A DNA stretch of 64,000 bases from Parietaria judaica. Taxonomy: Eukaryota > Streptophyta > Magnoliopsida > Rosales > Urticaceae. The stretch covers positions 9,842,842-9,906,841 of the forward strand of contig OX940861.1 of NCBI GenBank assembly GCA_954871525.1. Reading direction: 5' to 3'. Positions 36,058 to 45,366 of the stretch are shown here, piece by piece; positions within the stretch are counted from its first letter, which is position 1, and the number at the start of each line of letters is the position of its first letter. A program made the translations under genes and the position numbers. The notes beneath the pieces were generated by a model that searched no databases, had not been told where the DNA came from, and saw nothing but the letters and a program-made list of their open reading frames with translations.

Positions 36058-38541
36058 ATGTCATCGAACGACGCCACGATCAGCAGCATAGAGGGCGACA
36101 CCCAAGCCCTCACCACGGAGGGGCTCCAGCAACAATTAGCCGAAGCCATGAGAAGGATAGAGGAGGCAACAGGGAGGGCTGAAGAAGCAGTCAGAAAGGC
36201 CGACGAACAGGCGGCGAGAAACAGGCAACTCACGGATCTCCTAGAAAGCACCACCGCAAACCAAAGAAGGGAGAACCTGGAGCACGCGATTGCCGGACCT
36301 TCAGGAGGTGGCTCAGCCGTGCTTGACGCGGAGCAGGGAACCCCGACGCCGCAAGCGCAGCCGATCATCAGAGACCTGTTCGGTGCCGTCAATGCCACTC
36401 CGCCGGCTACGATGAGCTCTTCCGCAGCAATCAATGTAGCGGCAACGATCCAGGAGGAAGTTCGGAAGGCAATGAGAGAAATGTCCTCAAGCATGGAGGC
36501 CAGAATGGGAGACGTGACCTCCCGGGTGCATAGAGCAACAAGTGCAGCGCCCGAGATCGACAGGCTGGTCAAAGAGGCCAGGATCACCCCATTCTCGCCG
36601 AGAATCCGTGGCGTAGAGCTGGGCGAGCTGCCAAAGGTCAGGATCTCGCATTACAAGGGTACGTCAGATCCAAACACTCATGTTAGAAGTTTCCGGATCG
36701 CGACGGAGTGCCTCGGGGGCGAGGAGACGAAGCTGGAAGCAATTCTTTGCCGCCTCTTCGTCGAAAGTCTGCAGGGTCCCGCCAGCGATTGGTTTGGGAA
36801 GTTACCACCAGGGACCATCAACGATTCGGACGAGCTCGTCGCATGTTTCCTACGGCATTATTCGATGTATGTGCAAAACGAGGCAACAGTCACAACCTTG
36901 TGGAAACTCTCCCAAAGGGAAAACGAGCCTCTCCGGGCGTACATCGGAAGATTCAAGGACGTGATGGTCAGAGTTCCGGGACTCGACGATGTCGTCGCAA
37001 TTCAGGCCCTTCGGCACGGATTGTGGTATTCAGCTTCTTTCCACGAGGAGCTGATCAAGATGCGACCGACAAGGATCGAAGACGCCCTCCATAGAGCGAC
37101 GCTTTTTATGGAAATAGAAGAAGAAGTGTTAGCCCAGAAGAAGACCCACGAAAGTAGAAGCAAAGGGAAGTCCGAGAAAAAGGATAACCAAGACGGCAGA
37201 GATGTCCCGCGGCAGAAAAGAGGAGAGGATGGAGAACGAGGAAATTCTGACGAACGGCGCGCTCGCGAAGCCCCGAGACGAGGAGTCTACCAAGTAGACG
37301 AGAAAGATAGCGGCGACGAGAGGGAGAACGGCGACGACCGTCCAAGAAATCAGCCGCGAAGAGATTTCTCTGACGATCAGCAGCGAGGAGAATACCCCGA
37401 TAGCCAAAGGGGATTCTCCGGCGGAAATCAGCCACGAAGAGATTTTTCCGACATTCAACAGCGAGGAGGATTCTCCGGAGACCGAGGAAGAGGACGAGGA
37501 GGATTCTCTGGAGACCAAGGAAGAGGACGAGGAGGATTCTCCGGAGACCAAGGAAGAGGACGAGGAGGATTCTCCGGAGGACAGGGAAATTTCGAGAGGA
37601 AGACTTGGCCGAAGGATATGAGTAAGTTCTGTACTTACCATAACTACCGCGGCCACGCCACGGAGGACTGCGCCATGCTCAAAAGAGAGCTCCAAAGAAG
37701 ATACGCGCAGGGGGAAGTCAAGGACCTCGCCTATTACCCTCCCGAGCCCTGGAACAATGGCAATCGGACGTGGCAAGACCGCTCACCAGGATCAGCGCGG
37801 GGCGGAGGAGGAACTCAAGGCGGAGCCAAGAGAAATTTAGCAATAGAGCCAGCACCCGCAGAACACGTTGAGGATATGCGACCGGTTTCGAGGACTAGAA
37901 TCGAGATGATAATGGGCGGATCGCGACTATGTGAAGACTCAGTCAATAGCATCAAAGCCTACCAACGGAGAGGCAAAAAGCATGACCAGGAAGATGCAAT
38001 GATGAGCGGCACATGTGCGAGAATAGAGTTCGTGGAAAACGAGGACTGCGCCGAGCCGCACGACGATGCGTTGGTCCTCGAGCTCAACATCGGCGGATGC
38101 GAAGTTTGCCGAATCCTCGTCGATAACGGGAGTTCGGTTGACGTCATTTTTTACGAGTGTCTCATAAAGATGGGCATCGAGGGGCTCATCATCGGGGGAC
38201 GTCCTCGCAAGGTGTCCGGTTTCAATGGGGACGTCGCTATCTCAATGGGAACAGTCCACCTCCCGGTCTGTGCAAAGAGCATCAATAGGATGACAGAGTT
38301 CATGGTGCTGAACGTCCCGTCACATTTTAACGTCATCTTAGGAAGGCCATGGATCCATTCGATGAGGGCCATCCCATCAACATACCATCAGTGGATCAAG
38401 TTCCCGGGTAAACACGGAGAGATCGAAGAGCTCAAAGGAAGCAGAGACGCCTACCGGATCTGCTACATGATGCACCACAGATCAATGATCGAGGAGAAGG
38501 CCGCCGAAGTCACGGAGAGGGGAGAACCCTCAAGCTTATAG
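36058..38541 (+). CDS. gag-pro: Gag-protease polyprotein of the retrotransposon
   Basis: 827 aa. Residues 1-190 are helical and Glu/Arg/Ala-rich (coiled-coil-like). The retrotransposon gag (capsid) domain spans about 195-370, with LFVESLQGPASDWFGKLP and ETLW-like YSMYVQNEATVTTLWKLS. Residues about 370-520 are charged, with tandem GGFSGDQGRGRG units that could bind RNA. A zinc-knuckle-like CTYHNYRGHATEDC lies at about 524. The aspartic protease has active-site LVDNGSSVDVI (D689) and a distal VILGRPWIHSM. The frame ends in TAG at 38539-38541 but stays open beyond it. The ATG at 36058 lies 65 bases after the LTR. Confidence 0.93.
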   Translation: MSSNDATISSIEGDTQALTTEGLQQQLAEAMRRIEEATGRAEEAVRKADEQAARNRQLTDLLESTTANQRRENLEHAIAGPSGGGSAVLDAEQGTPTPQAQPIIRDLFGAVNATPPATMSSSAAINVAATIQEEVRKAMREMSSSMEARMGDVTSRVHRATSAAPEIDRLVKEARITPFSPRIRGVELGELPKVRISHYKGTSDPNTHVRSFRIATECLGGEETKLEAILCRLFVESLQGPASDWFGKLPPGTINDSDELVACFLRHYSMYVQNEATVTTLWKLSQRENEPLRAYIGRFKDVMVRVPGLDDVVAIQALRHGLWYSASFHEELIKMRPTRIEDALHRATLFMEIEEEVLAQKKTHESRSKGKSEKKDNQDGRDVPRQKRGEDGERGNSDERRAREAPRRGVYQVDEKDSGDERENGDDRPRNQPRRDFSDDQQRGEYPDSQRGFSGGNQPRRDFSDIQQRGGFSGDRGRGRGGFSGDQGRGRGGFSGDQGRGRGGFSGGQGNFERKTWPKDMSKFCTYHNYRGHATEDCAMLKRELQRRYAQGEVKDLAYYPPEPWNNGNRTWQDRSPGSARGGGGTQGGAKRNLAIEPAPAEHVEDMRPVSRTRIEMIMGGSRLCEDSVNSIKAYQRRGKKHDQEDAMMSGTCARIEFVENEDCAEPHDDALVLELNIGGCEVCRILVDNGSSVDVIFYECLIKMGIEGLIIGGRPRKVSGFNGDVAISMGTVHLPVCAKSINRMTEFMVLNVPSHFNVILGRPWIHSMRAIPSTYHQWIKFPGKHGEIEELKGSRDAYRICYMMHHRSMIEEKAAEVTERGEPSSL

Positions 38542-38547
38542 CAATTA
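38539..38547 (+). promoter_or_regulatory. In-frame UAG with CAA-UUA context (candidate leaky stop)
   Basis: The gag-protease frame stops at TAG followed by CAATTA. UAG-CAA-UUA fits the UAG-CAR-YYA consensus that allows readthrough in tobacco mosaic virus. The downstream RT frame is the same and open from the next codon. Confidence 0.6.
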
Positions 38548-40719
38548 GCTACGGTCACTCCCGAAGCTTCAAGTCGGACGGAGAAGCGGAAGAAAAGGGG
38601 CAAAGAGGCTGCCAGGATCCTTAACACGGAGGATGTCGAAGCGCACGCAGCCGGAGAGAGAAACGGAGGGCCACAGCTAGAAGCGATGGAGCAGGTTTGT
38701 ATCGACGAGTCTGATCCTTCTCGGACTGTCGGTATAGGCGTAGAACTCAACCCAGAAATCAAGACTCAGCTTGTCGAATTTCTGAGAAGAAACAGAAGGA
38801 GCTTCGCTTGGTCTCATGAGGATATGCCGGGGATTGACCCGTCCGTGGTGGCGCATCGTCTCCACACCGACCCAGGTCATAAACCCGTCATACAGAAGAG
38901 AAGAAAGATGGCCCCCGACAGGAACAAGATCATCAACGATGAGGTGGACAAGCTACTCTCTATGGGTACCATCAGGGAAGTAAAGTATCCCGAGTGGTTG
39001 GCAAACACCGTCGTCGTAAAAAAAAAGAAAGGTAAATGGCGGGTCTGCGTCGATTTCACAGACTTAAATCGAGCGTGCCCCAAGGACAGCTTCCCGATGC
39101 CGCACATGGATCGCCTAGTCGAGGCTACGCACGGTTACGAGCTCCTCAGTTTCATGGACGCCTACTCGGGGTACCATCAGATAAAAATGCACCCAGACGA
39201 CGAAGAGAAGACCGCCTTCATCAGCGAAAGGGGGACGTACTGTTATAAGGTCATGCCCTTCGGACTGAAAAACGCCGGGGCAACCTACCAGAGACTGGTA
39301 ACCAAGATGTTCCACAAGCAGATCGGGAAGAGCATGGAAGTATACATCGATGACATGGTTGTCAAGTCCCTGAAAATGACAGCTCATATTGAGCACCTAG
39401 AGGAGTGCTTCGAGATCCTGAACGCACACAAGATGAAGCTTAACCCCGAGAAGTGCACCTTCGGCATGTCATCGGGGAAGTTCTTGGGTCATATGGTTAC
39501 CCGGCGAGGAATTGAGGCTGATCCCGAGCAGACTGAGGCTATCAAGGGCATGCCCTCGCCCCGAAATCGGCGGGAAATTCAAAGGTTGACCGGAAGGATA
39601 GCGGCTCTTAACCGTTTCATCTCGCGATCGGCCGACAAAACTCTCCTTTTCTACGATTTGATCAAGAAGAACAAGAAGTTCGAGTGGACCGAGAAATGCG
39701 AGGAAGCTTTCCAGGCACTAAAGGCTTATTTATCATCGCCACCCGTCATGACAAAACCAAAATTTGGGGAACCTTTGTACTTGTACATTGCCGTCTCCGA
39801 TCATGCAATTAGCCAAGTACTCGTGCGGGAAGAAAGCGGAGAGCAGAAACCAGTCTCGTACATCAGCAGAAAGCTCCTCGATGCGGAGACAAGATATCCA
39901 CAGATCGAGAAACTCGCGTTGGCAGTTTACGACGCTTCGGAGAAATTAAAGTATCACTTCCAGAGCCATACGATCATAGTTATGACAGACAGGCCGATCC
40001 GCTCCATCATTCACAACCCAAACCATTCAGGGAGGATCACGAAGTGGTCGATCAAGCTTGGCGCATATGACGTCGAGTACAAGCTTCGGACGAGCCTCAG
40101 ATCGCAAGTATTGGCCGATTTTCTCATCGAGTTGCCAAAAGAACCAATAGCCACCAGCAACGAAGCTGGCATTTGGAAGTTGCAAGTGGATGGGTCAGCA
40201 ACGGCACAAGGGTCCGGGGTAGGGATCAGGATCACCTCTCCAATGGAGGAAGTGGTGGAAAAAGCTTGCCGACTGGCCTACCGATCAACCAACAATGAAG
40301 CAGAATACGAGGCCCTCATCATCGGCATGCAGTCATCATTAGCCATTGGTGCCAGGAACCTGCACGCCTTTTCGGATTCCCAGTTAATCGTAAAGCAGGT
40401 TAACGGGGAATATGAGAAGAACGACGAGCGCATGGAAGCCTATGCGGGGGTCGTTGGGGCTCTATCGAGAAAGTTCGATTTTTTCAGCCTGACGCAGGTA
40501 ACTCGAGGAGACAACTCGCACGCCGACGCCCTGGCAAGCTTGGGGTCCACAACCGAGGTCGGGGAGTTAAGGGCAGTCACGGTCGAGACAGTGGAAAAGT
40601 CGAGCATCGGGAGGGAAGAAGGTCCGGTGAAAAAGAAAGCCAAAACAAACAAAGAGACGGTGACTGCCGAGCCCAATATCAACGAGATCGAAGACGATGG
40701 AGATGAAGACGAGGAGTGA
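38542..40719 (+). CDS. pol: Reverse transcriptase - RNase H - second RNase H
   Basis: Open in the gag frame from 38542; the first ATG is 38686, so translation by readthrough is likely. The RT has KGKWRVCVDFTDLNRACPKD, SFMDAYSGYHQIKMHPDDEE, and the catalytic YIDDMVVKS (YIDD at 39343-39354). The first RNase H follows (LYIAVSDHAISQVLVRE, KLALAVYDASEKLKYHF). A second, archaeal-type RNase H starts near 40172 (WKLQVDGSATAQGSGVGI, TNNEAEYEALIIGM, FSDSQLIVKQVNGEY, NSHADALASLGS). An acidic tail precedes TGA at 40717-40719. Together these copy the RNA genome into DNA. The catalytic motifs look intact. Confidence 0.93.
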   Translation, partial: QLATVTPEASSRTEKRKKRGKEAARILNTEDVEAHAAGERNGGPQLEAMEQVCIDESDPSRTVGIGVELNPEIKTQLVEFLRRNRRSFAWSHEDMPGIDPSVVAHRLHTDPGHKPVIQKRRKMAPDRNKIINDEVDKLLSMGTIREVKYPEWLANTVVVKKKKGKWRVCVDFTDLNRACPKDSFPMPHMDRLVEATHGYELLSFMDAYSGYHQIKMHPDDEEKTAFISERGTYCYKVMPFGLKNAGATYQRLVTKMFHKQIGKSMEVYIDDMVVKSLKMTAHIEHLEECFEILNAHKMKLNPEKCTFGMSSGKFLGHMVTRRGIEADPEQTEAIKGMPSPRNRREIQRLTGRIAALNRFISRSADKTLLFYDLIKKNKKFEWTEKCEEAFQALKAYLSSPPVMTKPKFGEPLYLYIAVSDHAISQVLVREESGEQKPVSYISRKLLDAETRYPQIEKLALAVYDASEKLKYHFQSHTIIVMTDRPIRSIIHNPNHSGRITKWSIKLGAYDVEYKLRTSLRSQVLADFLIELPKEPIATSNEAGIWKLQVDGSATAQGSGVGIRITSPMEEVVEKACRLAYRSTNNEAEYEALIIGMQSSLAIGARNLHAFSDSQLIVKQVNGEYEKNDERMEAYAGVVGALSRKFDFFSLTQVTRGDNSHADALASLGSTTEVGELRAVTVETVEKSSIGREEGPVKKKAKTNKETVTAEPNINEIEDDGDEDEE

Positions 40720-41991
40720 GGGGTTGTGGAGGACGACGGAGCGGATGATTGGCGAACGCCCCTTAGGGATTATATCCTCGAAGGAACGTTGCCCGAAAAC
40801 TCGCAGGAAGCAAGAAAGGTCAAAGCCAAGAGCTCGAGATATACCATTCTCGATGACAAGCTCTACCTGAGGAGCTTCGTGGGACCTTACCTAAGGTGCC
40901 TCGGCGAGCGAGAGGCCGGGTACGTAATGCGCGAAATCCACAACGGGGAATGCGGGAACCACGCCGGCGGACGCTCCTTGCTGAGAAAAACTAAGCGACA
41001 AGGTTTCTTTTGGGAAACCATGGTCGCCGATTGTGCCAGCCACGCCAGGAGGTGCGAAAAATGTCAGCGACACGCCCCGGAAATCAACTGCCCGGCGGAA
41101 GAGCTCTCGGTGGTGTCGGTGCCCTATCAATTCATGAAGTGGTCGATGGACATCGTCGGTCCTATGCCCATCGGCGCGAGGCAGAAAAGGTTCATGCTCG
41201 TCGTCACAGATTTCTTCACCAAATGGACAGAGGCCGAATCTTACGCCAATATTAAAGACTCCGACGTTGAGAGCTATGTTTGGAAGAACATAGTCACTCG
41301 CTTCGGATTGCCCAGAGAGATAATAGCCGACAATGGATCCCAATTCATCTCGAGGAGGTTCAGAGGTTTTTGCAAACAGTGGAGGATAAAACTCAACACG
41401 TCAACGCCACGGTACCCCCAGGGAAATGGGAACGCCGAGGCGGTCAACCGGACTATTGTGGACAACATCAAGAGACGTCTAGACGAGAAGAAGGGATTTT
41501 GGGCGGACGAGTTACCTGGAGTACTTTGGGCTTATCGCACCACACCCCACTCAGCGACCGGCGAGACTCCCTTTGCCCTTGCCTTCGGAGTTGAAGCCGT
41601 CGTTCCCGCAGAAGTCGGAATCCCTAGCCTTCGACGAATCATGGCTCCCGGCGACGAGGAGGCCAACGAAGAAAATCTCCTCCATCAGCTCGACCACGTC
41701 GGCGAAAGGCGCGAGCAAGCCAGCACACACATAGCCAACTACCAGAACATGATCGCTCGCCACTACAACAGAAAGGTTCGATCTAGGAGATTTAATGTGG
41801 GACAGATGGTCCTCCGACGAGTTTTCCAGAACACCGTCGAATTGAATTCGGGGAAATTAGGGCAAAGTTGGGAAGGCCCGTACATCGTCACGAACATCGT
41901 CAGACCGGGAGTCTACGAGCTGAAGAATACCGAGGGCGCGAAGGTAATACGGAGTTGGAATATAAAGCATTTGAAAAAATTCTACCAGTAG
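40720..41991 (+). CDS. int: Integrase of the retrotransposon
   Basis: In the same frame as gag and RT, directly after TGA; no ATG occurs at the start of this open region. The zinc-binding domain is HNGECGNHAGG...CEKCQRH (HHCC). The catalytic core has D in WSMDIVGPMP, D in IIADNGSQFIS and E in GNAEAVNRTIVDNIK. The C-terminal part contains VLRRVF and LGQSWEGPYIV (GPY/F-type module) and ends at KHLKKFYQ. It inserts the cDNA into the host genome. Without readthrough, frameshifting or splicing past the UGA this domain would not be made, unless supplied in trans. Confidence 0.9.
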   Translation, partial: GVVEDDGADDWRTPLRDYILEGTLPENSQEARKVKAKSSRYTILDDKLYLRSFVGPYLRCLGEREAGYVMREIHNGECGNHAGGRSLLRKTKRQGFFWETMVADCASHARRCEKCQRHAPEINCPAEELSVVSVPYQFMKWSMDIVGPMPIGARQKRFMLVVTDFFTKWTEAESYANIKDSDVESYVWKNIVTRFGLPREIIADNGSQFISRRFRGFCKQWRIKLNTSTPRYPQGNGNAEAVNRTIVDNIKRRLDEKKGFWADELPGVLWAYRTTPHSATGETPFALAFGVEAVVPAEVGIPSLRRIMAPGDEEANEENLLHQLDHVGERREQASTHIANYQNMIARHYNRKVRSRRFNVGQMVLRRVFQNTVELNSGKLGQSWEGPYIVTNIVRPGVYELKNTEGAKVIRSWNIKHLKKFYQ

Positions 41992-42326
41992 CCCCGTGAG
42001 CCCATTCGTTACCATTTCCATATTCGAATTTACATTCTTACTTTAAATATCTGTTTGGTTATCTAGGGGAATCCCAACCCTTTCTTGTTTGGGATTATAC
42101 CTTTATCAAATCAATATGGAGTACTCTTCCCTCTAGAGCCGCACCAGAATGGGGGCTCGAAGGGGTTTAATGAGGCTCGTCATTTCATACGGACTGACAA
42201 TCCCGGTATAAAAATTGTTTTCTTCTTAAGTCAGCAAAACGAGAAAAGATATAAGAACGAGTCCAACACTACCGGCTAGAAGGCCTTCGAAAAAGCCCAT
42301 CGGCATGAACGCCAAAAAAAAAATTA

Positions 42327-42722
42327 TTAAGAGGCGAGAGTGCCCATCGGCGAGAGTGCCAAGGAACAAAATTAAGAGGCGAGAGTGCCCATCGGCGAGA
42401 GTGCCAAGGAACAAAATTAAGAGGCGAGAGTGCCCATCGGCCAAAGTGCCAAGCATGAAATTAAGAGGCGAGAGTGCCCATCGGCGAGAGTGCCAAGGAA
42501 CAAAATTAAGAGGCGAGAGTGCCCATCGGCCAAAGTGCCAAGCATGAAATTAAGAGGCGAGAGTGCCCATCGGCGAGAGTGCCAAGGAACAAAATTAAGA
42601 GGCGAGAGTGCCCATCGGCTAAAGTGCCAAGCATGAAATTAAGAGGCGAGAGTGCCCATCGGCGAAAGTGCCAAGCATAAAATTAAGAGGCGAGAGTGCC
42701 CATCGGCTAAAGTGCCAAGCAA
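42327..42722 (+). repeat. Tandem repeat, about nine 44-45 bp units
   Basis: Each unit starts AATTAAGAGGCGAGAGTGCC and continues CATCGGC; two variants alternate, one with CCAAGGAACAA and one with CCAAGCATGAA, giving an approximate 89-bp higher-order period. It lies between integrase and the antisense gene. Confidence 0.9.
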
Positions 42723-42818
42723 AAATCATTTATTCAGTCAATACGAAGCATAGTCTACAAAAGAATACAATAAGAGTTATCTTTACAAAAGAATTATCTA
42801 CAATCTTTAAGTCTGGCA

Positions 42819-44065
42819 TCAAGCTACGTCGTCGTCAGTCGGATATTGATCAAGCACGGTATCGGCAATTTCTCCTAGGAGAGTCTCGCAGCTTTGACGA
42901 AGAACATCCTCCGCTATCTCCTCCATAACGGCCAAGCGTGCAGGATCTTCGTCGGGAAACCGCTCAAGAAAGCTCAGAGAAGGCCCTGCAAAGTCGAGGA
43001 GCTCAGATTCCTGACGAGCCTGAAAAAAGGAAATATAAACCCAACATACAGCCAAAAGATGAGCAAGCTCAAGAAAAGAGAGGGAAAAAGGAGTTACACG
43101 ATCGCCGGGGACGCACGGGGAGAGTGGAGGAGAGGCAGGATCGCTCGCGGCTTTCTTTTCTAACTCAGCCAGCTCGGCCCGGTACTCCTTCTCTAGTTTT
43201 CGCCACGTGGGCAGCTCCTTCTGCCGGATCTCGCCAAGGGTCGAGCTACGGGGATTCTTCTCGATAAGACGAATATTCGCGAGAACACCGCCCAATGCGT
43301 GATTAAGTCTGACAGACGCCTCGAGGGCGTCTAGTCTCCCGAAGGCGCGTGCCAACTTGTCCGTCGCAGCGGTAAAAACGCGAATCCGAGCAAATTGCTC
43401 TTCGACTGCCTCGCCCCTCGCTGCATCACGGTCGTCGGTCAGTTTCTTCATCGCATCCCGAACCCGGAAAGAGATGTGCTCTTCTTGACCGGGAGGCAAG
43501 TCGATAGCCTCGGCAATCCGAGTAAGACGCCCATCCAACTGCCGAAGTCGTTCCATGAGATCCTCCTCGCATCGACGATAACGTCCCCGCTCTTCGATGA
43601 GGGACTCCTCGGCAATAGCAAGAAGACGTCTGCTCTCATCACGCTCGGCAGTACGCTCCTCAAGCTTCATCTCTGCATCCTTGCGAAGGGAAATTTCTTC
43701 CTCAAAGGATCCCCTCGCAGGATTAACCTCGGCCTGAGAAGAAGAACTTAAGGTACGGATGTGCATGTGCAAAAGATATAATAAAATACGAGGAAGCAAA
43801 AAGGTACCACGACAGGAAATTACAAAAGGAGTTCATTCATCATAAGAAAAAAGAGGGGGGGGGGGGGGGGGTTACAGATATCCGAAAGAAAGCCTTAACA
43901 TTGAAAACAAAAGGTATTGAAAACAAACGAGATGTTTACAAAAAGGCCGTCTTATACCACGGGCTCCGAAGGGGGCAAGGACTCGACGTTCGAGCCATAT
44001 TCACCGCACGATGAGGGCTCGAGGGGGTTACCCTCCGCAGGTATTCCCATCGCCAGTATCCTCAT
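42819..44065 (-). CDS. Antisense gene of the retrotransposon (three-exon model)
   Basis: A 326-codon minus-strand ORF (42819-43799) lies between integrase and the 3' LTR. A spliced reading fits better: exon 1 43958-44065, exon 2 43098-43733, exon 3 42819-43019, joined in phase 0, 314 aa. Intron 1 has donor GTG|GTATAAG and acceptor TTCTTCTTCTCAG; intron 2 (78 nt) has donor CGT|GTAACT and acceptor TTTTTTCAG. Residues from exon 2 are rich in Glu, Arg and Leu (EEEISLRKDAEMKLEERTAE), predicting a long coiled coil. Antisense ORFs here are known in some Tat elements (for example Grande gene 23); their function is unknown. Homology to those is not established. Confidence 0.6.
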
Positions 44066-44131
44066 CGAAGGTTCGCGAACACCGTTGACCAATCACAGTT
44101 AAGCTTATTTTACCAAGTGTTTACACTTGAC

Positions 44132-44142
44132 AAAATGGGGGA
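44132..44142 (+). other. Polypurine tract
   Basis: AAAATGGGGGA lies five bases before the 3' LTR, where plus-strand DNA synthesis is primed. Confidence 0.6.
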
Positions 44143-44147
44143 CTAAC

Positions 44148-45163
44148 TGTTGAGGTCGGATTTGGTCAAATCCCCCCCTCAACACTTTTCGTGTCGTTTT
44201 GCCCACAAACGACATGAAAAGCGGCAAAGAAGTTCATCGCTCGAGGGGATCATCCCCGACGAGGATTATCCCCGAGGAAGTTCATCGCTCGAGGGGATTG
44301 TCCCCGACAAGGATTATCCCCGAGGAAGTTCATCGCTCGAGGGGATTGTCCCCGACAAGGAGGATCCCCGAGGAAGTTCATCGCTCGAGGGGATTACCCC
44401 CGACGAGGATGATCCCCGAGGAAGTTGAACCGCGAGAAAGCCCGGCCACACAGAAGCAAGTTGCGATGAAGCGTCCCATCAAGCTCGCCTCGAGGAACTT
44501 CGTCATGATGGTCAGCGCAGGGCCCAATGACGGCTGAAGAGATGTGTTTTTAATGAAACTCACCTACCCGATAAAGAGCGTCAGCGACGAGGCGCAGGGC
44601 CCAATGACGGCTGAGTAGATGTGCATTTAATGAAACTCACCTACCCGATAAAGAGCGTCAGCGACGAGGCGCAGGGCCCAATGACGGCTGAAGAGATGCG
44701 CATTTAATGCAGCCCAACTACCCAAAATGACAGTCTGCTCGGATGAGATATAAAGCAGAAATCTGCCCTGTTTTCCCGGGGGATGACGGGAGAAAACGAA
44801 TGATGAAAGGAGAAAGCTAAGAAGAGAGCTGAAGGTAACTCTATAAAAGGCAAGGGAAGCCTTACAGAAAGAGGAGGAAAAAAGAAAAGGGAGTGAGAAG
44901 GAAAACGAGTTCTGAGAGAGAAACACCAATCTTAAGGAGTCCTTTGTATTTTTGAGTACCGATCTATTATAATCTGATTATATTGAGATTAGAGAGCGTC
45001 GTCGTATATTTGTTCATCATACTTCGAATGTCCAGCTAATAAACGGGAGAAACCGAATCCTTTTGGGAATATAATAAATCAGGAGTATTCGTGTTCATAT
45101 TACTATTGTATTCATTCGATTACTCTTGTGACTGGAAAAGGGCGGTGAAAATCGCCCTCTACA
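44148..45163 (+). repeat. 3' LTR (1,016 bp)
   Basis: Same length and ends as the 5' LTR; I see five substitutions, two adjacent in GTGTTTTT versus GTGCATTT. TATAAAA at 44842-44848 is the likely TATA box. Confidence 0.97.
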
Positions 45164-45366
45164 ATTATGAAATAATGCCTTGAGAGTTGAGACTGAAGTT
45201 GGTCGCGAAAATTAGGGGAAGTTAGTCGGGAATGGGAAGAAACTTGAGTTGAAACGGAAGGAGCCATTAGAAACACAAAATAGATTTATGATTCTATATT
45301 ACACAAAAAATTAGGGGCATAAATAGTTAAATTGGGGGTTTACAACTATCCGTGTCAATGTCAGTA

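Larger units (their letters stand above)
34977..45163 (+). mobile_element. Complete Ty3/gypsy retrotransposon, Tat lineage
   Basis: A 10,187-bp element flanked by perfect ATTAT duplications (34972-34976 and 45164-45168). Order: 5' LTR, PBS, gag-protease, RT-RNase H-second RNase H, integrase, tandem repeats, antisense gene, PPT, 3' LTR. RT before integrase marks Ty3/gypsy; a second RNase H after the first is diagnostic of the Tat lineage (Retand/Ogre/Grande-type). The LTRs differ at five bases of 1,016 by my alignment, so the insertion is recent. Two in-frame stops separate the coding domains. Confidence 0.95.

Noticed and set aside
36027..36587. 186-codon minus-strand ORF over gag
   Set aside because: Shadow of the conserved gag frame on the other strand; no start context, no splice logic and no family motifs.
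37129..37776. 215-codon minus-strand Ser-rich ORF
   Set aside because: It translates the complement of the GGFSGDQGRGR repeats; low complexity only.
42305..42636. ORFs encoding RRECPSARVPRNKI-type repeats
   Set aside because: Products of the 44-45 bp tandem array.
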